Source of the DNA: Nepenthes gracilis
Lineage: Eukaryota > Streptophyta > Magnoliopsida > Caryophyllales > Nepenthaceae
NCBI GenBank assembly: GCA_033239525.1
Contig: BSYO01000025.1
Span: forward strand, 12,062,001-12,126,000
Direction: 5' to 3'
Length of the DNA: 64,000 nucleotides
Shown here: positions 1 through 11,500 of the stretch, in pieces
How positions within the stretch are numbered: the stretch's first letter is position 1
Layout: each line of letters begins with the position of its first letter
Made by a program: the position numbers and the translations under genes
The notes under the pieces: model-generated
The model's database searches: none
The model's input: only the letters and a program-made list of their open reading frames with translations
Told to the model about the DNA's origin: nothing

Positions 1-844
1 CTTCGTGCTTGATTGTTGGGCTCTTTGGAGCTGCTGTTGTTAAGGCCCTATCCAGGCGCCTTCTTGCGTGGTGCTCGTCCTTCGTAAGAGGATGTCATCA
101 CAGCTCACACGCTTGGGGGGCTCGATCCGGTGAAGCGGATGTCGTCGCCAAGCCCCTGGAGCCTCAACGAGGGGTTGTGATGGTCGGGCCGCGATGCTTA
201 GGACTCCTGGGTCTAGGACTCGGTCGCGTATGATTGCGGGAGGTGTGTCGCTCCTGCTCAGCGTTATAATCACCCGAGTTGAGGTCCCAGCCCACGACCA
301 TTGTGCATCGAGGGTGCTCTCTTGTTGGAGAAGGTCGCCGCACTTTGCTATTCTTTGCCCCCTAAGGTTTTGTTGGCCATAGAGCGGGGACTTGGGGAGC
401 CCCCAGGCCTAATGTTTTGACGGCACGGGTCGTTGGCGTGTAGCCTTTGGAATGGATCGCCTGGATCCTTCGTCCTAGCCTACGGCTGGACGCCTCCGGG
501 CTGCCTAGCACGGGGCTTAGTTTCTGAGTGGCCGCTGGGGCCTTTTGGCGCGGAGCCATGGTGAGTAAAGCCGTCCCTAGGCCACTTGGCGTGAGGACGG
601 AGTCCTGAGACGGTCTGCTTTGGACCGCCTGGCACTGAGCCAAGGACTGGTTTTACGGACGGACGCTTGTCCTCCCAACTTAGGGGCAGTCTAGGTCGTT
701 TGATTTAGGAATGCAATGCATGACATTAACTCACACAAATGAATATGCAGCATGATAGAGCAATTATGATAATCCAAGATAAAACTCATGTTCAAGCACT
801 CATTATGATGCATGCGTGTGCGACTTACCTGAGTCGGGGTTGCA
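1..844 (-). other. Tat element region downstream of integrase
   Basis: No coding sequence is recognised. Segments such as GCCCCCTAAGGTTTTGTT near 358 recur at about 13530 in the same position of the second Tat copy. This is therefore the spacer between pol and the antisense-ORF region. Confidence 0.6.
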
Positions 845-1990
845 TCACTGATAATATTTTCTTAAGTTGGCGGGGTTCCAGGTCCGCAGGACCATTTTGC
901 CGTTCTGGGCGCGTAGCTTGTACGCTCCGCTTCGGAGGATTGCAGAGACGAGGAAAGGCCCCTCCCACCCCGGGGAGAGTTTGTTCCTGTTTGCGATCTT
1001 TCCCGCCGCCTCTACGCTCCGGAGGACCAGATCTCCAACTTCCAATGGGCGTGCCTTCACTCGCTTGTTGTAGTACCGTGCGACTCGCTGTTGGTAGGCC
1101 GCGGTTCTGAGTCGTGCGGCGTCTCGAACTTCCGAGAGCAAGTCCAAACCTTCTCGAAGCCTTCGTTCATTGGCGGCTGGGTAGAAGCATTCGATCCGCA
1201 GGCTTGGCATCCCCATTTTCACGGGTACCACAGCCTCAGCACCAAAGCAAAGGTTGAAGGGCGTCTCCCTTGTTGGTTCCCTCGCAGTCGTTTGGTACAA
1301 CCAAAGCACTGACGGTAGCTCCTCAGTCCAGGAGCCCCCTGCGTCTTCCAACCTGGTTTTCAACCCGTGCAGCAGTGTGCTGTTGGGGACTTCGACCTGT
1401 CCGTTTGCTTGAGGGTGCGCCACGGATGTGTGCACCAGTTTAATGCGGAGGTCGCGGCAGTACTTTGTGAAGCGTTTGCCGGTGAACTGGGTTCCGTTAT
1501 CGGTTACTACAACCTCAGGAATCCCAAAGCGGCAAACAATGCCCTGACGGAGGAACTCCGTCGCATTTTGTTCCTGTAATCTTTGCGAGTGGGACGGCTT
1601 CCACCCATTTTGTGAAGTAGTCGATGCCAACGATCAAGAATTTTCTTTGTCCTTTGCCATTGGTAGGGTCCAAGTATGTCGAGCCCCATTCGCGAACAGT
1701 AGTGGGGATTGGAGATAGTGCGGCGCGGTGTGCGGCTGGTGCGTCATGTTGCCATGGACACCGGCGGCTTTCACACTTATGACGAACTCCATAGCGTCTC
1801 GTTTCATGGTGGGCAGTAGAACCCTTCTTTGCATGACATTGAACGCCGAGTTCTTCCTTGATGTGTGATCCGCCCAGCCCTAAGTGTACCTCTGCCAACG
1901 CGTAGTCGGCTTCCTCGGGGTAAGGCACTTCGGGAGAGGGGTGGAGTATCCTCGCCTGTATAATCTCCCATTTAGGACCGTGTACCATCC
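845..1990 (-). pseudogene. Tat element integrase
   Basis: The core shows the first Asp in GIDYFTKWVEA, the second in VVTDNGTQFTG and the Glu in HPQANGQVE. It ends with the GDLVLR and LSPGWEGPF C-terminal motifs and a stop at about 845. The N-terminal zinc-binding part around 1700-1900 is present but frame-shifted. Homologous to the integrase of the second Tat copy at 13906-14800. Confidence 0.88.
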
Positions 1991-2500
1991 TGCTGTCTTC
2001 CTGATTCGCTTGGCTTCGTTGGCGTCTTCCGGTAGGGTTTCTTCAGTCAGGAACCTTACGTAGGGCGTCATCCAGATGTCCCTCGTGTTGACATGAGGGA
2101 CTTCTTTGTCTTCGACGTCGATGCTGGGCACGTTCTGGACTTCCCTGGGTTCCCTTGCGTACTGCTCTATAGTTCTGGCGGCCGCATCCCGGGCTAGTCG
2201 GTCAGCGCGTTCGTTATCCGATCTCGGGATATGCTCGATCTCAAATCGACCGAACTCAGCGATCAGGGCCCTTACTTTCGCCAGGTACCTCACAAGTTGT
2301 GGGTTCGAGGCTTCGAAGTTCCCCTTCACCTGATTGACCACGAGTTCAGAGTCACTACGTATGACCAAGGACCGCGCAGAACACTCCCTCGCCAGCCGCA
2401 GGCCCGCAAGGAGGGCTTCGTACTCCGTAACGTTGTTCGTGGCCGGGAAGGCCAAAGTAACGGAGTATACGATCTCCACACCCTCGGGTATCCGTAACAT
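1880..2500 (-). pseudogene. Tat element second (archaeal-type) RNase H and linker
   Basis: The motifs VTEYEALLAGLRLA, VIRSDSELVVNQVKG and DNERADRLARDAA are those of the additional RNase H domain found between RNase H and integrase in Tat-lineage plant retrotransposons. It is read in a third frame relative to RT. Confidence 0.85.
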
Positions 2501-2670
2501 GATACCAGCTCATTTTGCTATGCAGGTAGACGATCCGTCTCGTTTAGGGTCCACGGGTAAATTGTCGTGCTCGTATCTCTGGATTCTTTGTCTTCGCCTG
2601 TCTTTGGCGTTCTTTGCCTCGGCGATAAAGTCCGCTAGAGCTGTCCTTTCACGGTGGCCGGGCCAAAATT

Positions 2671-4000
2671 CTAAGTCGAATTCTCCCTTTCGGCCCACTT
2701 AACCGGTAGGCTGACGGCGTCTCTGGTTTTCGCAAGATCGACCGGCCGCTGGTCCGTCAAGATGACGATCCGGTGAGATCGGGAAGTAGGGTCGCAGCTT
2801 TCGCGCGCCGCATAGACAAGCGCGAGCGCCATCTTTTCAGCGTGCGGATAGCGGGCCTCTACGTCAGTCAGCACCCGGCTTACGTAATACACCGGCTGTT
2901 GCTTGCCTTCGTGCTCCGCGACTAGCACGGAGCTGAGGGCTGACGCCGATGTGGCCAGGTAGAGATAGAGGTCTTTCCCTTCGCGCGGCGAGCTTAAAAG
3001 CGGCGCGCTGGAGAGGTAAGTCTTTAGTTCCCTGAAGGCTTCGTCACATTCCTCATTCCACTTGAACCCGTGCGATTTGGTTCCCCTTAGCGCCTTGAAG
3101 AAGGGCAAATACTTCTCGGCTGACTTGGCTAGGAACCGTGAGAGGGCGGCTATCCGCCCCGTCAGCTTCTGGACTTCTTTCATTGTTCGCGGAGAGTTCA
3201 GGTTGAGTATGGCTTTGATCTTCTCTGGATTGGCTTTTATTCCGCGTTGGGATACAATGAAGCCTAAGAACTTCCCGGAGGTCACCCCGAATGCGCATTT
3301 GACAGCTTCATCCCATGCCGTCGGAGGATCTGAAAGGTCTCATCTAGGTCATTGACGTGGTGGCTCGCGACTTTGCTTTTTATAAGCATGTCGTCGACGT
3401 ACACCTCCACGTTCCGCCCGATTTGAGTTTCGAACATTTTGTTTACAAGGCGCTGGTACGTTGCACCTGCATTCCTAAGACCAAAGGGCATCATTTTGTA
3501 ACAATATGTCCCTTGATCTGTCATGAACGAGGTGTGCTCCTCGTCTTCTGGGTCCATCCGGATCTGGTTGTACTCAGAGCATGCGTCCATGAAGCTCAGT
3601 AGTTCGTGCCCGGATGTGGAATCCACGAGCTGGTCGATCCTAGGGAGCGGAAAGCTATCTTTGGGGCAGGCCTTATTCACGTCCGTGAAGTCGACGCACA
3701 TCCGCCACTTCTGCATTGCTCTTTTTCACCAAAGACGACGTTGGGACGGTCACTCCGGTCTTGGACTTCTCGATGAATCCGGCGTCCGAGCCTCTTGATT
3801 CTTCCACGATGGCGACCAACTTCTCGGCGGAGTGGTTCCTCGCTCTGTGGGACGGGTTTCGGCTTGCGTCAAGGCCCAGCTTGTGGACTATGACCTCGGC
3901 CGATATCCCGGGCATGTCAGCGAGGACCCAGGCAAACACGTCGGAGTTAGCCCGAAGGAAGGTAATTAACTTGTCGCGATCTACAGGTTGAAGGGATCTC
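2671..4000 (-). pseudogene. pol: Tat element reverse transcriptase and RNase H
   Basis: RT motifs read on the minus strand are [44 protein letters not shown] and the catalytic YVDDMLIKS near 3390. The palm and thumb continue as GFIVSQRGIKANPEKI. RNase H follows with LYLATSASALSSVLV and PVYYVSRVL at about 2985-2870. Frames change at about 3700 and 3285. Confidence 0.88.
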
Positions 4001-4189
4001 CCCACGTTGACGCACCGTTCCGGATCGGAAGGGTTGAGCGGAATCGCTTCAGTTTCCTCCCCTGACTGGGCCTGTTGAAGCGACGTCTCGTCGCGGAGGT
4101 CCAGGTCTTCGCTTGGTCTGCATGGTGCCACGGGGCTGATTTGGGATAGGTAGCAGGTCCGTCCCATTTCTTGGTCTCCAAGAACTTCT

Positions 4190-4944
4190 CCCACGCCCCA
4201 AGGGGTGGGAAATTTCACCTTTAGATGCGGGATGGACGTCACGGCCTCGAAGGCTGTCAAGAAGGGTCTGCTGAATATGGCATTATAGACGGATGGAAGG
4301 TCGACGACTAGGAACGCCAACTCGCGCGTCATAGAGCGCGGGTGGGTTCCCACCGTGACTTCCAGTCGCACTATCCCTTGCACTGGAACTGGCTCGTTGT
4401 CCAAGCCGTACAATGGTCCTTTTGCAGCCTTCATTTGGTTCTATTTTAGTCCGAGTTTAATGAGCGCAGTGAGATACAGTAAATTTTACGAACTTCCATT
4501 ATCAATGAAGACCCGTTTCAGTTGGTAGTCATCACCACCAGCTGAAATAAGGGCCGATACAACAAGAGGGTCAGTGTGTGGAGAGGTTACATGAGCCATA
4601 TCGTCGCTACTAAAGCTAATGACATCATTCCTAGCCCCTATCTTCGCCCGCTTGTTGCTGGAAGTCGTCTTCGGCTGCCCGCGCTTGGCGCTCGCGGCGT
4701 CGGCGGAAGAGATCATGTGGACTACGCCGGCGGCCGTGCGGGCCCTTGGAGGCTCGCTGGCTTCACCGTCGGAGGGAGCAGGTTCCTGACCCGAACTCTT
4801 CACGAACCGCTTCAAGTGTCCGCGTCGGATCAGATCTTGATTTCTGTGCCCAGGTGCGGCGGTTCTCGATCGAGTTCCCAGGGCGGTGGTACCGCGTGCC
4901 CGTGCAGTCATCGCCCGTTGGGACCCTTGGACGTTTTTGGCCAC
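4190..4944 (-). pseudogene. Tat element gag tail and aspartic protease
   Basis: A basic gag tail leads to the retropepsin active site FIDNGSS (about 4486-4506). It is followed at once by a TAA, so the protease is cut at its catalytic motif. The downstream half of the protease (LAFLVVDLPSVYNAI and following) lies at 4434-4200 after the stop. Confidence 0.75.
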
Positions 4945-5202
4945 TTGAAGAAATTTTCATCCTAGATCTGCATCAGGATGTTTGCACGGCTGTCGTTTAG
5001 TGGGGTTAGAGAGGTCCTACTGTAATCCCTTTTGGGCCCCGGCGGGGGCCGCTGCTGCTTTCGGCGCTCCGAGAAGCGCTGCATTTCGTCATTGTCCCTC
5101 TTTCTCCCTCCGAAGCTCTAGGGGCTTCAGTGGGCGGTCCACTCGCTCGGGCGCCGCCTCGTTGGCCTTTTCGGCCAAGTGATGTACGCCCGAGCAATGG
5201 TC

Positions 5203-6302
5203 TTAGCCTCCCGGAAGGTCGAAGGCGCGCTGGTGCGACAGAGATGTTTGAAGAAGTCCCCGCCGCGCGAGTGGCGGCGAAGGCGTTGAGTTTCGGCTCG
5301 TCGGAGAGGTGCGGGATCGCCTCGCCTCGGTGATGAAACAGTCCGTAAACCGCTTGAGGCTTTCATCTTGCCTTTGTCGGAGGCGGACCAGGTGCCAGGG
5401 TTGTCTCTCCTCCCTTTTGCTAGAGGCAAACTGGCTCAGGAAGCTGTCAGCAAGCTCGTCAAACCAACGTATGGAGTTCGGGGGGAGGCCGTAGAACCAG
5501 AGCAGCGCGTCACCCCTAAGGGTGACGGGGAAGCACTTGCACATCAGGGCCTCGCTTGCCCCTTGTAGAGAGAGGTGGGTGCGGAAGCAGTTGAGGTGGT
5601 CCATTGGGTCCTTGCTTTCGTCGTATCCCTCCAGGACCGGCATTTTGAACTTGCTTGGCAACGGCTGCGTCCGCAAGTCCATGGCGAAGGGCGATCTACG
5701 GATGTCGGCGGAGGAGGGCGTGGGTTTCTCCTTATGCAGGGTGTCCCACAGCACCTTGACTTTCTCCTCCATCGAGGGGTCCGTAGAGCCTCTCCACGCA
5801 TTGAGGACGTCACGGAGCTCCGTGTTGCCCTGGAGGTGTGTCTAGGCTCGTCGATGGTGGCGACTCTCCGCCTGGGAGGCACGTTCGCCGTTGGAGCCTG
5901 CGACGGGTGGCCTCCTATTGCCACGCGAGTTACGGGGGTTGCGCCCTTCGGGGCTGTCCTCCCTGTCGTCGTTGGCGGGATGGCTTTCCGCCTCGTTCGC
6001 CATCTTCACTTGGTGCGGCACTGGTGCCGCGGTCGAGGCAGTTAGCTCGCCTCTGCGCGGCCTCTCGACGCCTTTCTCTCTTGGAGGCGGAGGCACAGAG
6101 GGCTGCTGGAGGCGGCCCGGGCAGGCGATCCGGTGTTCGCGCACACGGCGAGGAGGATCTCCTTCAGAGCATCTACGTCCGCAGCCAGGCGGCGGACGTC
6201 AGGCTCCGGTTGATTGTTTGCTTGGTTCCCCGCGGCGGGAACTTCGTCTTGAGCGGTGACTTCCACCGCAGGAGCACTAGCTTGTGCTCGGGTGTTTACC
6301 AT
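5203..6302 (-). pseudogene. gag: Tat element gag (frame-disrupted)
   Basis: A start codon at 6302 (MVNTRAQAS) opens a frame that stops at 6042. The capsid-like gag domain is read in another frame from about 5772, with motifs PMDHLNCFRTHL and GDALLWFYGLPP typical of the plant retrotransposon gag domain. At least one frameshift separates the two parts. The product would form virus-like particles in an active element. Confidence 0.8.
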
Positions 6303-6352
6303 TTTCTGTTGTTCAGCAGCTGGATGGGAAAGAGACACTTGGCTTATTGTCA

Positions 6353-6373
6353 GTTTCCCACAGACGGCGCCAA
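6353..6373 (-). other. Primer-binding site of the Tat element
   Basis: The minus strand reads TGGCGCCGTCTGTGGGAA directly after the LTR with a one-base spacer. TGGCGCC is the CCA-complement start of a tRNA-type PBS; the tRNA species is not certain. Confidence 0.65.
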
Positions 6374-7326
6374 TGTTGCATCCCGGGCCCACGGTTGTCG
6401 TGCAGATAGGGAGCCTTGATTCTAAGCGTGCGGCGCCGGAAGAAGGGTTCGGTCTCCGTTCTGTTAACTGGACTGCACAACACAAACAACAAACAAGAGG
6501 TCAAGGGTCCGGCAGGATTTCTCCTACCGAGGCCGCTCCGACGCTCAGTCGCCAAATTCCCATGATAAACGGAAATGGCGCACGCTAAAGGGGTGCGGAG
6601 AAATCTTGTGAAGCGTTGAAGTGCTTGTGCGGTGATGTAGAAAATGCAATGAGCGAGGTGATGGAAGGGCAGGCTTCCTTAGTGCATCCTTGTGGGTGGT
6701 GACTTTCCCATGATCTCAGAGGATGCTGGGATGGTGAGTGAGTCAGCTAGCTGAGACAATGCCCCGTCCTGACTCGTCACTCTTGTGTTTTAGAGAAGAG
6801 GGATGCAGATGATCAAGGATGCTCGAAGCTAAGTTCAGAAGTGACCCAAGGTTGATCGAAAGAGAGAGAGAGAGAGATCCCCTTCTCTGTGGGGTGTGAG
6901 GGTTCTTATACGCCTCCCCTTGTTGGACTCTTGGGCGCAAGATGCCGTTCTTGGGCTATCGCGCCGCTAGCAGTCATTGTCGTGGGCCAGCAGGTCGGCC
7001 ACGCTGTCATCTGTGCCCCGTCAACAGCTTGCTGCTTAAGCGTTGTTGACCACGCCCGATTTTCCTTAGCGGGGATTGGTTGGCCTTTCTGTGTGGCCAG
7101 GTGGCGTTAGCTACGCCCGGCCCACGCCTCTTAGGCTAGCCTTTCGCTTTTTTCTTGTTTTCAATGACGCATTTAATGTTATTGCAGGTTTCAGTTGCCT
7201 TCTTCCATAGTGGACTCAGCGCTCTTTTCCGCCTGGGTAATTTGCTGATTGCCTCGCGTGGGGCGATCTCGTGTACGCGTCGTCTGCCCGTGGCTGGCGC
7301 CATATCGTGAAACATGGACCCCAACA
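6374..7326 (-). repeat. 5' LTR of the Tat element
   Basis: On the minus strand it begins TGTTGGGGTCC and ends GGATGCAACA, a 5 bp inverted terminal repeat TGTTG/CAACA, 953 bp long. A PBS follows after one base. A minus-strand TATAAG at 6905-6910 is a plausible LTR promoter. A GA run lies at 6862-6877. The outer end abuts a (TA)n tract, which hides any target-site duplication. Confidence 0.75.
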
Positions 7327-7487
7327 TATATATATATATATATATATATTATAAGACTTAGAATCAAGTAAATAATTTTACAATAATAAAATTAAATTTG
7401 ATTCCAACCCATTAATTTAATAAATTCAACTCAATTAAATGATCATCATTATGAAAATAGTACCATTAATATCTATTTTTAATTTAC

Positions 7488-7524
<37 letters not shown>

Positions 7525-8206
7525 ATATGAGATTATAAAAAGTTAATTATCAAGTAAATAATTTTACAATAATAAAATTAAAATTGATTCTAACCCATTA
7601 ATTGAATAAATTTGACTCAATTGAAACTGGGCCTACACATTTAACGGAGTTATGTTTAATAATATATTTAAAAATATATACATATTTATGACTTTATATA
7701 ATATATTATAGTTAAAAATCGTATTCAGTATATAATTTGTTATTATAAAGTATACATTATTTTTACGACTTTTGAATTATGAATTAAACTATTAAAAAAT
7801 AAATTTGATTAATTATTTTATTATAAATGAGTATACTATATAAATTTGTTTAGTAATTTTTTAAATATTAATTTTACTATATATTATATGATTGAAATTT
7901 TATAAATAATTATTAACTTATTAAAACATTTATATTTATAATAAAAACAAATAAACGTATTTTTAAAGAAATTATAAAATAAAAAAGTGAATAAGAAAAC
8001 TAAAAAAATAAAAAAAAACAGTGAAATATTTTAATAGCAGAATATGACCTAATATTTTTTTATACATATTTTTCATACTATATATATATATATATATATA
8101 TTTAGAATTTTAAAATCTAATGAAAACACCAAAAAATTGTCTTTTAATTTTTAATTTTTTTGGTTTCATTTATGTTTTCCGTGTTGGTGATAAAAATTAT
8201 TACCAG
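7327..8206. other. AT-rich DEX1 upstream region with TA microsatellites
   Basis: This is non-coding, very AT-rich sequence with (TA)n tracts at about 7327-7349, 7488-7528 and 8079-8101. A 77 bp core at 7363-7439 recurs at 7549-7625 with few changes. No gene is seen. It separates the Tat element LTR from the DEX1 promoter. Confidence 0.7.
7363..7625. repeat. 186-bp-spaced direct duplication upstream of DEX1
   Basis: The cores at 7363-7439 and 7549-7625 both begin ATCAAGTAAATAATTTTACA. They differ at a handful of positions, and each is preceded by a TA run. The 186 bp period suggests a tandem duplication whose units each start in a (TA)n tract. Confidence 0.75.
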
Positions 8207-8371
8207 AACCCTGGCTAGGGTTCTTCCCTCTCTATATTTATGAAATGAGCATGAGCATCTTGAACTGGCGATTTCCAGTTTTGATTCGTGATAATTTCGT
8301 TTATTTTCTTTCATTCTCGCAGCTAGTTGAATTGTTGGAGTGATTATTGGTCAAAAACTGTGGGAGATCGG
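8207..8371 (+). promoter_or_regulatory. DEX1 core promoter and 5' leader
   Basis: A TATA-like TATATTTA lies at 8233-8240, about 135 bp before the ATG, so a start of transcription near 8265 is inferred. Just upstream, 8207-8222 reads AACCCTGGCTAGGGTT: two telo-box-like hexamers in inverted orientation around GGCT. Telo-boxes are known in promoters of growth-related plant genes. Function here is inference. Confidence 0.5.
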
Positions 8372-8514
8372 ATGAAACTCCCGACGATTGTGTTCCTTTT
8401 GTTCTGTTTTGCATCTGGCACAGTTCTGAATTTGAATAATGTTGTCGCCGAATCGAAATCGAACAAGTTCCGAGAACGAGAGGCCACTGATGATTCACTG
8501 GGATATCCCAACGC
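8372..8514 (+). CDS. DEX1: DEX1 exon 1 (signal peptide and N-terminus)
   Basis: Encodes residues 1-47 plus two bases of codon 48. It starts with a hydrophobic leader ([16 protein letters not shown]) and carries the family signature [10 protein letters not shown] near the end. The donor is C|GTATAT at 8515. Reading through would hit an in-frame stop at 8522, so splicing here is required. Confidence 0.92.
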
Positions 8515-11500
8515 GTATATTTAACTAATGTTTCAAAAAAAAAAAAATCACTCTTTTTTATTTTATGTTCGGGATAGTTTTTGTCGATCGGACTGCATAT
8601 GATCTCATTTTCCTACTCTCTCTCTCTCTCTCTCTTTTAGGGATGAGGATGAATTGTTGAATACGCAATGCCCTCAGAATTTGGAGCTAAGATGGCAAAC
8701 AGAAGTAAGCTCCAGCATATATGCTACCCCGTTGATTGCAGATGTTAACAGGTTTGATATTTTCCTTCAAGTGCTTATAGCTTATAATATACATTTTTGG
8801 CATGAGGTAAGTGGATTTTTCAACATTTTGGTCTTATTTTTCTTCTATCTTATGCTTTTGGGTTGCTTTCAAACATTCATGAGCATATAAAGTTGGATGA
8901 TTGTCAAATTTCAACTTTTTTTGCCAAACTTATTTGTGGGCCCAGGTGTACATCTGATGTGTTTCTAGATTCGGATTATAGAACGAATTAGGAAGCCGCC
9001 TAATTCGGGTGTCCGACTAGAGCGGGTTTGGTCTTCGCTATTTTGAACATAGATTTTACACACCACAACTAACAAGTAAGAAATTAGAGGAATGCGGGGC
9101 TCGCGTACTGGTATGTTTTTCGATGCTCAAGTCAGTAGTCTTTCTTAGTCAAATAGAAAGATAGGAGGATGAGAAAGAATGCGTAGATGTAGGAATGTTT
9201 GGGGATTGAGTGTTTATTGGATGCATTTGTCGAAAAGTGGCCGGGAGAGAGAGCTGCACTCGTTAGACAGTGAATTTTCGCTTGTTTGGGTGCTCTTTTG
9301 CTTTTGGACAGAGGTCGATCTATTGATCCCCTTTTTATGTGGAGGAAGGGAATATTTATAGAGGAGATGTCGGTTTAGTTGCCTCTGGACGTTATGGCTC
9401 TGCAAGTTAGTGAAGTAGTGCTCGTGCAGCTGCTGCTTGCAACTAGTGCGCCTGGTGATCGTGCTCAGGCAGTTGTCACTTGCAATCATTCGCTGAGCTC
9501 TAAAGGTTGTCAGCTGTTGAGTTGGAGCTGTAGCTAGGGCCAGTCCATTGGTTAACCCTATTTTTGGTTTTTTGTTGGACAGTTTTGGGTCGAACCATTT
9601 GGGTTATTTGCTGCGCCTTCTGGATCTTGGGCTCGGAGGGCCTTACGGTGGCGCGCCACTATCTAGGCTTCTCTTCCTTCAGCAAACTGAGTTCTGGGCC
9701 GACCCATGGGTCGTTGTATCGATCATTTGTCCCCCATATCAGGAGGTTTGAATTTTCAACTCCCGACATGTTCATGATGGGATGCCGGCAGCAATTCCTC
9801 ATGCGTGCTTCTTCCCTAGGTGCTCTGCAGATTTTTTGCCCTGTTTGGCAAGATTTGATTTGATTCTCTGCTAGGTATTGGGATGCGCAATCTTCTTGAT
9901 TTAATGCTTGCTAATTTCCCTTTCGGCTATAAATGGAGGGGTTTCCTATGCCTTGCATCATGAAGCATCTCTCATCTGTTGAGGAGTGAGGCCGTTCGGA
10001 GCTAACATGGAGCCTTCGCGACCACAAGTAGAAGTCGGAGGGAGTTCTTCTCTAGTGTTTGAGGCTAACGTCTGGGGATGCGTTTGTAATATGCCTTGGT
10101 TACCCTCTTTTATGTTGGAATCCATCTTAGTTTTCTTCTTTTATGCCTAGCCTCAAACCAGGCTTTCGACATTGGAGGGAAGTCCTGGGTTTTGGGGGGC
10201 AATTTTCTTTTCCCCTGTCTTTGTTGGGCAGTCCTCTTTGATGCCGTTCTGAGGAGGAGGCGTCTCAGTCCTTGAATGGGAGATGGTTGTTCCTCTTCCC
10301 ATCCGTTTTAGGGACTCTGCTCTTCTGCTGCTCTTGGGAGGACTGTTCTACAGTCGCCGGAGAGAGGCTTTTTTCTTCTCTTTTTTTGTGGCTTCCTTGA
10401 ATATTAGTTGGACTAGTCAGTCAGATCACTGCTCCATGTATTTTTTATTTCTTTCCGAGTTGTACTTTTGTTATTGTAAGCTTGATATACTTTGTAAAAG
10501 GAATTAATGAATGGAACTTTCTGAGCATTTTTGTCCTCATTGTATGGCTGCAATATTCTTGCATAGTTGAATCGCTTAAATGCTATTTTTTGTTGCGTAA
10601 TTTTTGATAATTTGACAACCCAAACCACCGACAACTTGGTATTCTGACAATCCAACTGATTATAATTTATCCCAAACACTTGGTTAAGATGCAAGTTAAT
10701 TAAACTTGTCTCGAGCTTGTCAGGGTCGTACGCTGCCAGTTTACCGTCTTGGAAAGTGAAGTGTCAATGCATTGCAACCTGTGCTGCACTGCATACTCGC
10801 TTATCTAGATGTCAGAGCCATTAGTGGTTAGCAGGCTACGTTGGGAGAGGTAGCGTGAAATCATCATTATTGGTGCAACGAGACTGATACGCCATAGCAC
10901 TCTATTGTGCAGACACGTATCACAGCCATTATGGGGATGCGCCTTTGCAGTACCTGTGAATGACGCCGTTTTTGAGCTAAGGCTTTGTCCATTTAAACTC
11001 TAACTGTCTGCCGCTTTTGCACTTGTTTCTTCTTCGAATCGTTTTGCCCTAGTTTGCCCTTATTTCTTTCTTATTTCCATGGCTTCTGGAATTGCCCCCT
11101 AGGGCGTCACTGTGATCTAGTCTATTCTCATGCGCAAGGAAGTGGACGCTCTATATGATGCGTATAGTATTTCCCGTGCCATTCTGTACGTGATGCCCAT
11201 AGATGAAGGTCGGGCTTGTGCTTCTCGGCTAGGTTTTGTCACCATCTATGAGGCCCATCTGAAAGTAGGCCTTCGTCTTCCGTTCGCGAAGGAGCTATAT
11301 GAGATCTTGGTGGCTTTGGCTGTTCCTGCAGTTCGCTTTCATCCCAATGCTGTGCGATATCCGGTTTCTTTGTGCGCCTTCTTTGGTTCTAAGAAGCTTC
11401 TCCTGGATGCTCGGGCTATGAAGGTGATCTTTCGATTCAACCAGAATGTGGACTAGATTTTCCTTACCCCTCGCAAGGATTCAAAATAAGCAAGGGCAGT

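Larger units (their letters stand above)
1..7326 (-). mobile_element. Tat-lineage Ty3/gypsy retrotransposon, minus strand, 3' end outside window
   Basis: On the minus strand the order is 5' LTR, PBS, gag, protease, reverse transcriptase, RNase H, a second archaeal-type RNase H, integrase. The extra RNase H defines the Tat branch of plant Ty3 elements. The coding region changes frame at least six times and has internal stops, so it is not autonomous as read. It is far more GC-rich than the surrounding DNA and less decayed than the related copy at 8947-16415. The 3' LTR and any antisense ORF lie left of base 1. Confidence 0.9.

Noticed and set aside
1..6600. Many plus-strand open frames of 60-190 codons in the GC-rich left end
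   Set aside because: They lie opposite the minus-strand gag-pol of the Tat element and show no motifs of their own.
8654..8890. Plus-strand frame from 8654 continuing past 8751
   Set aside because: The first part is DEX1 exon 2; the rest is intron read-through after a clear donor.
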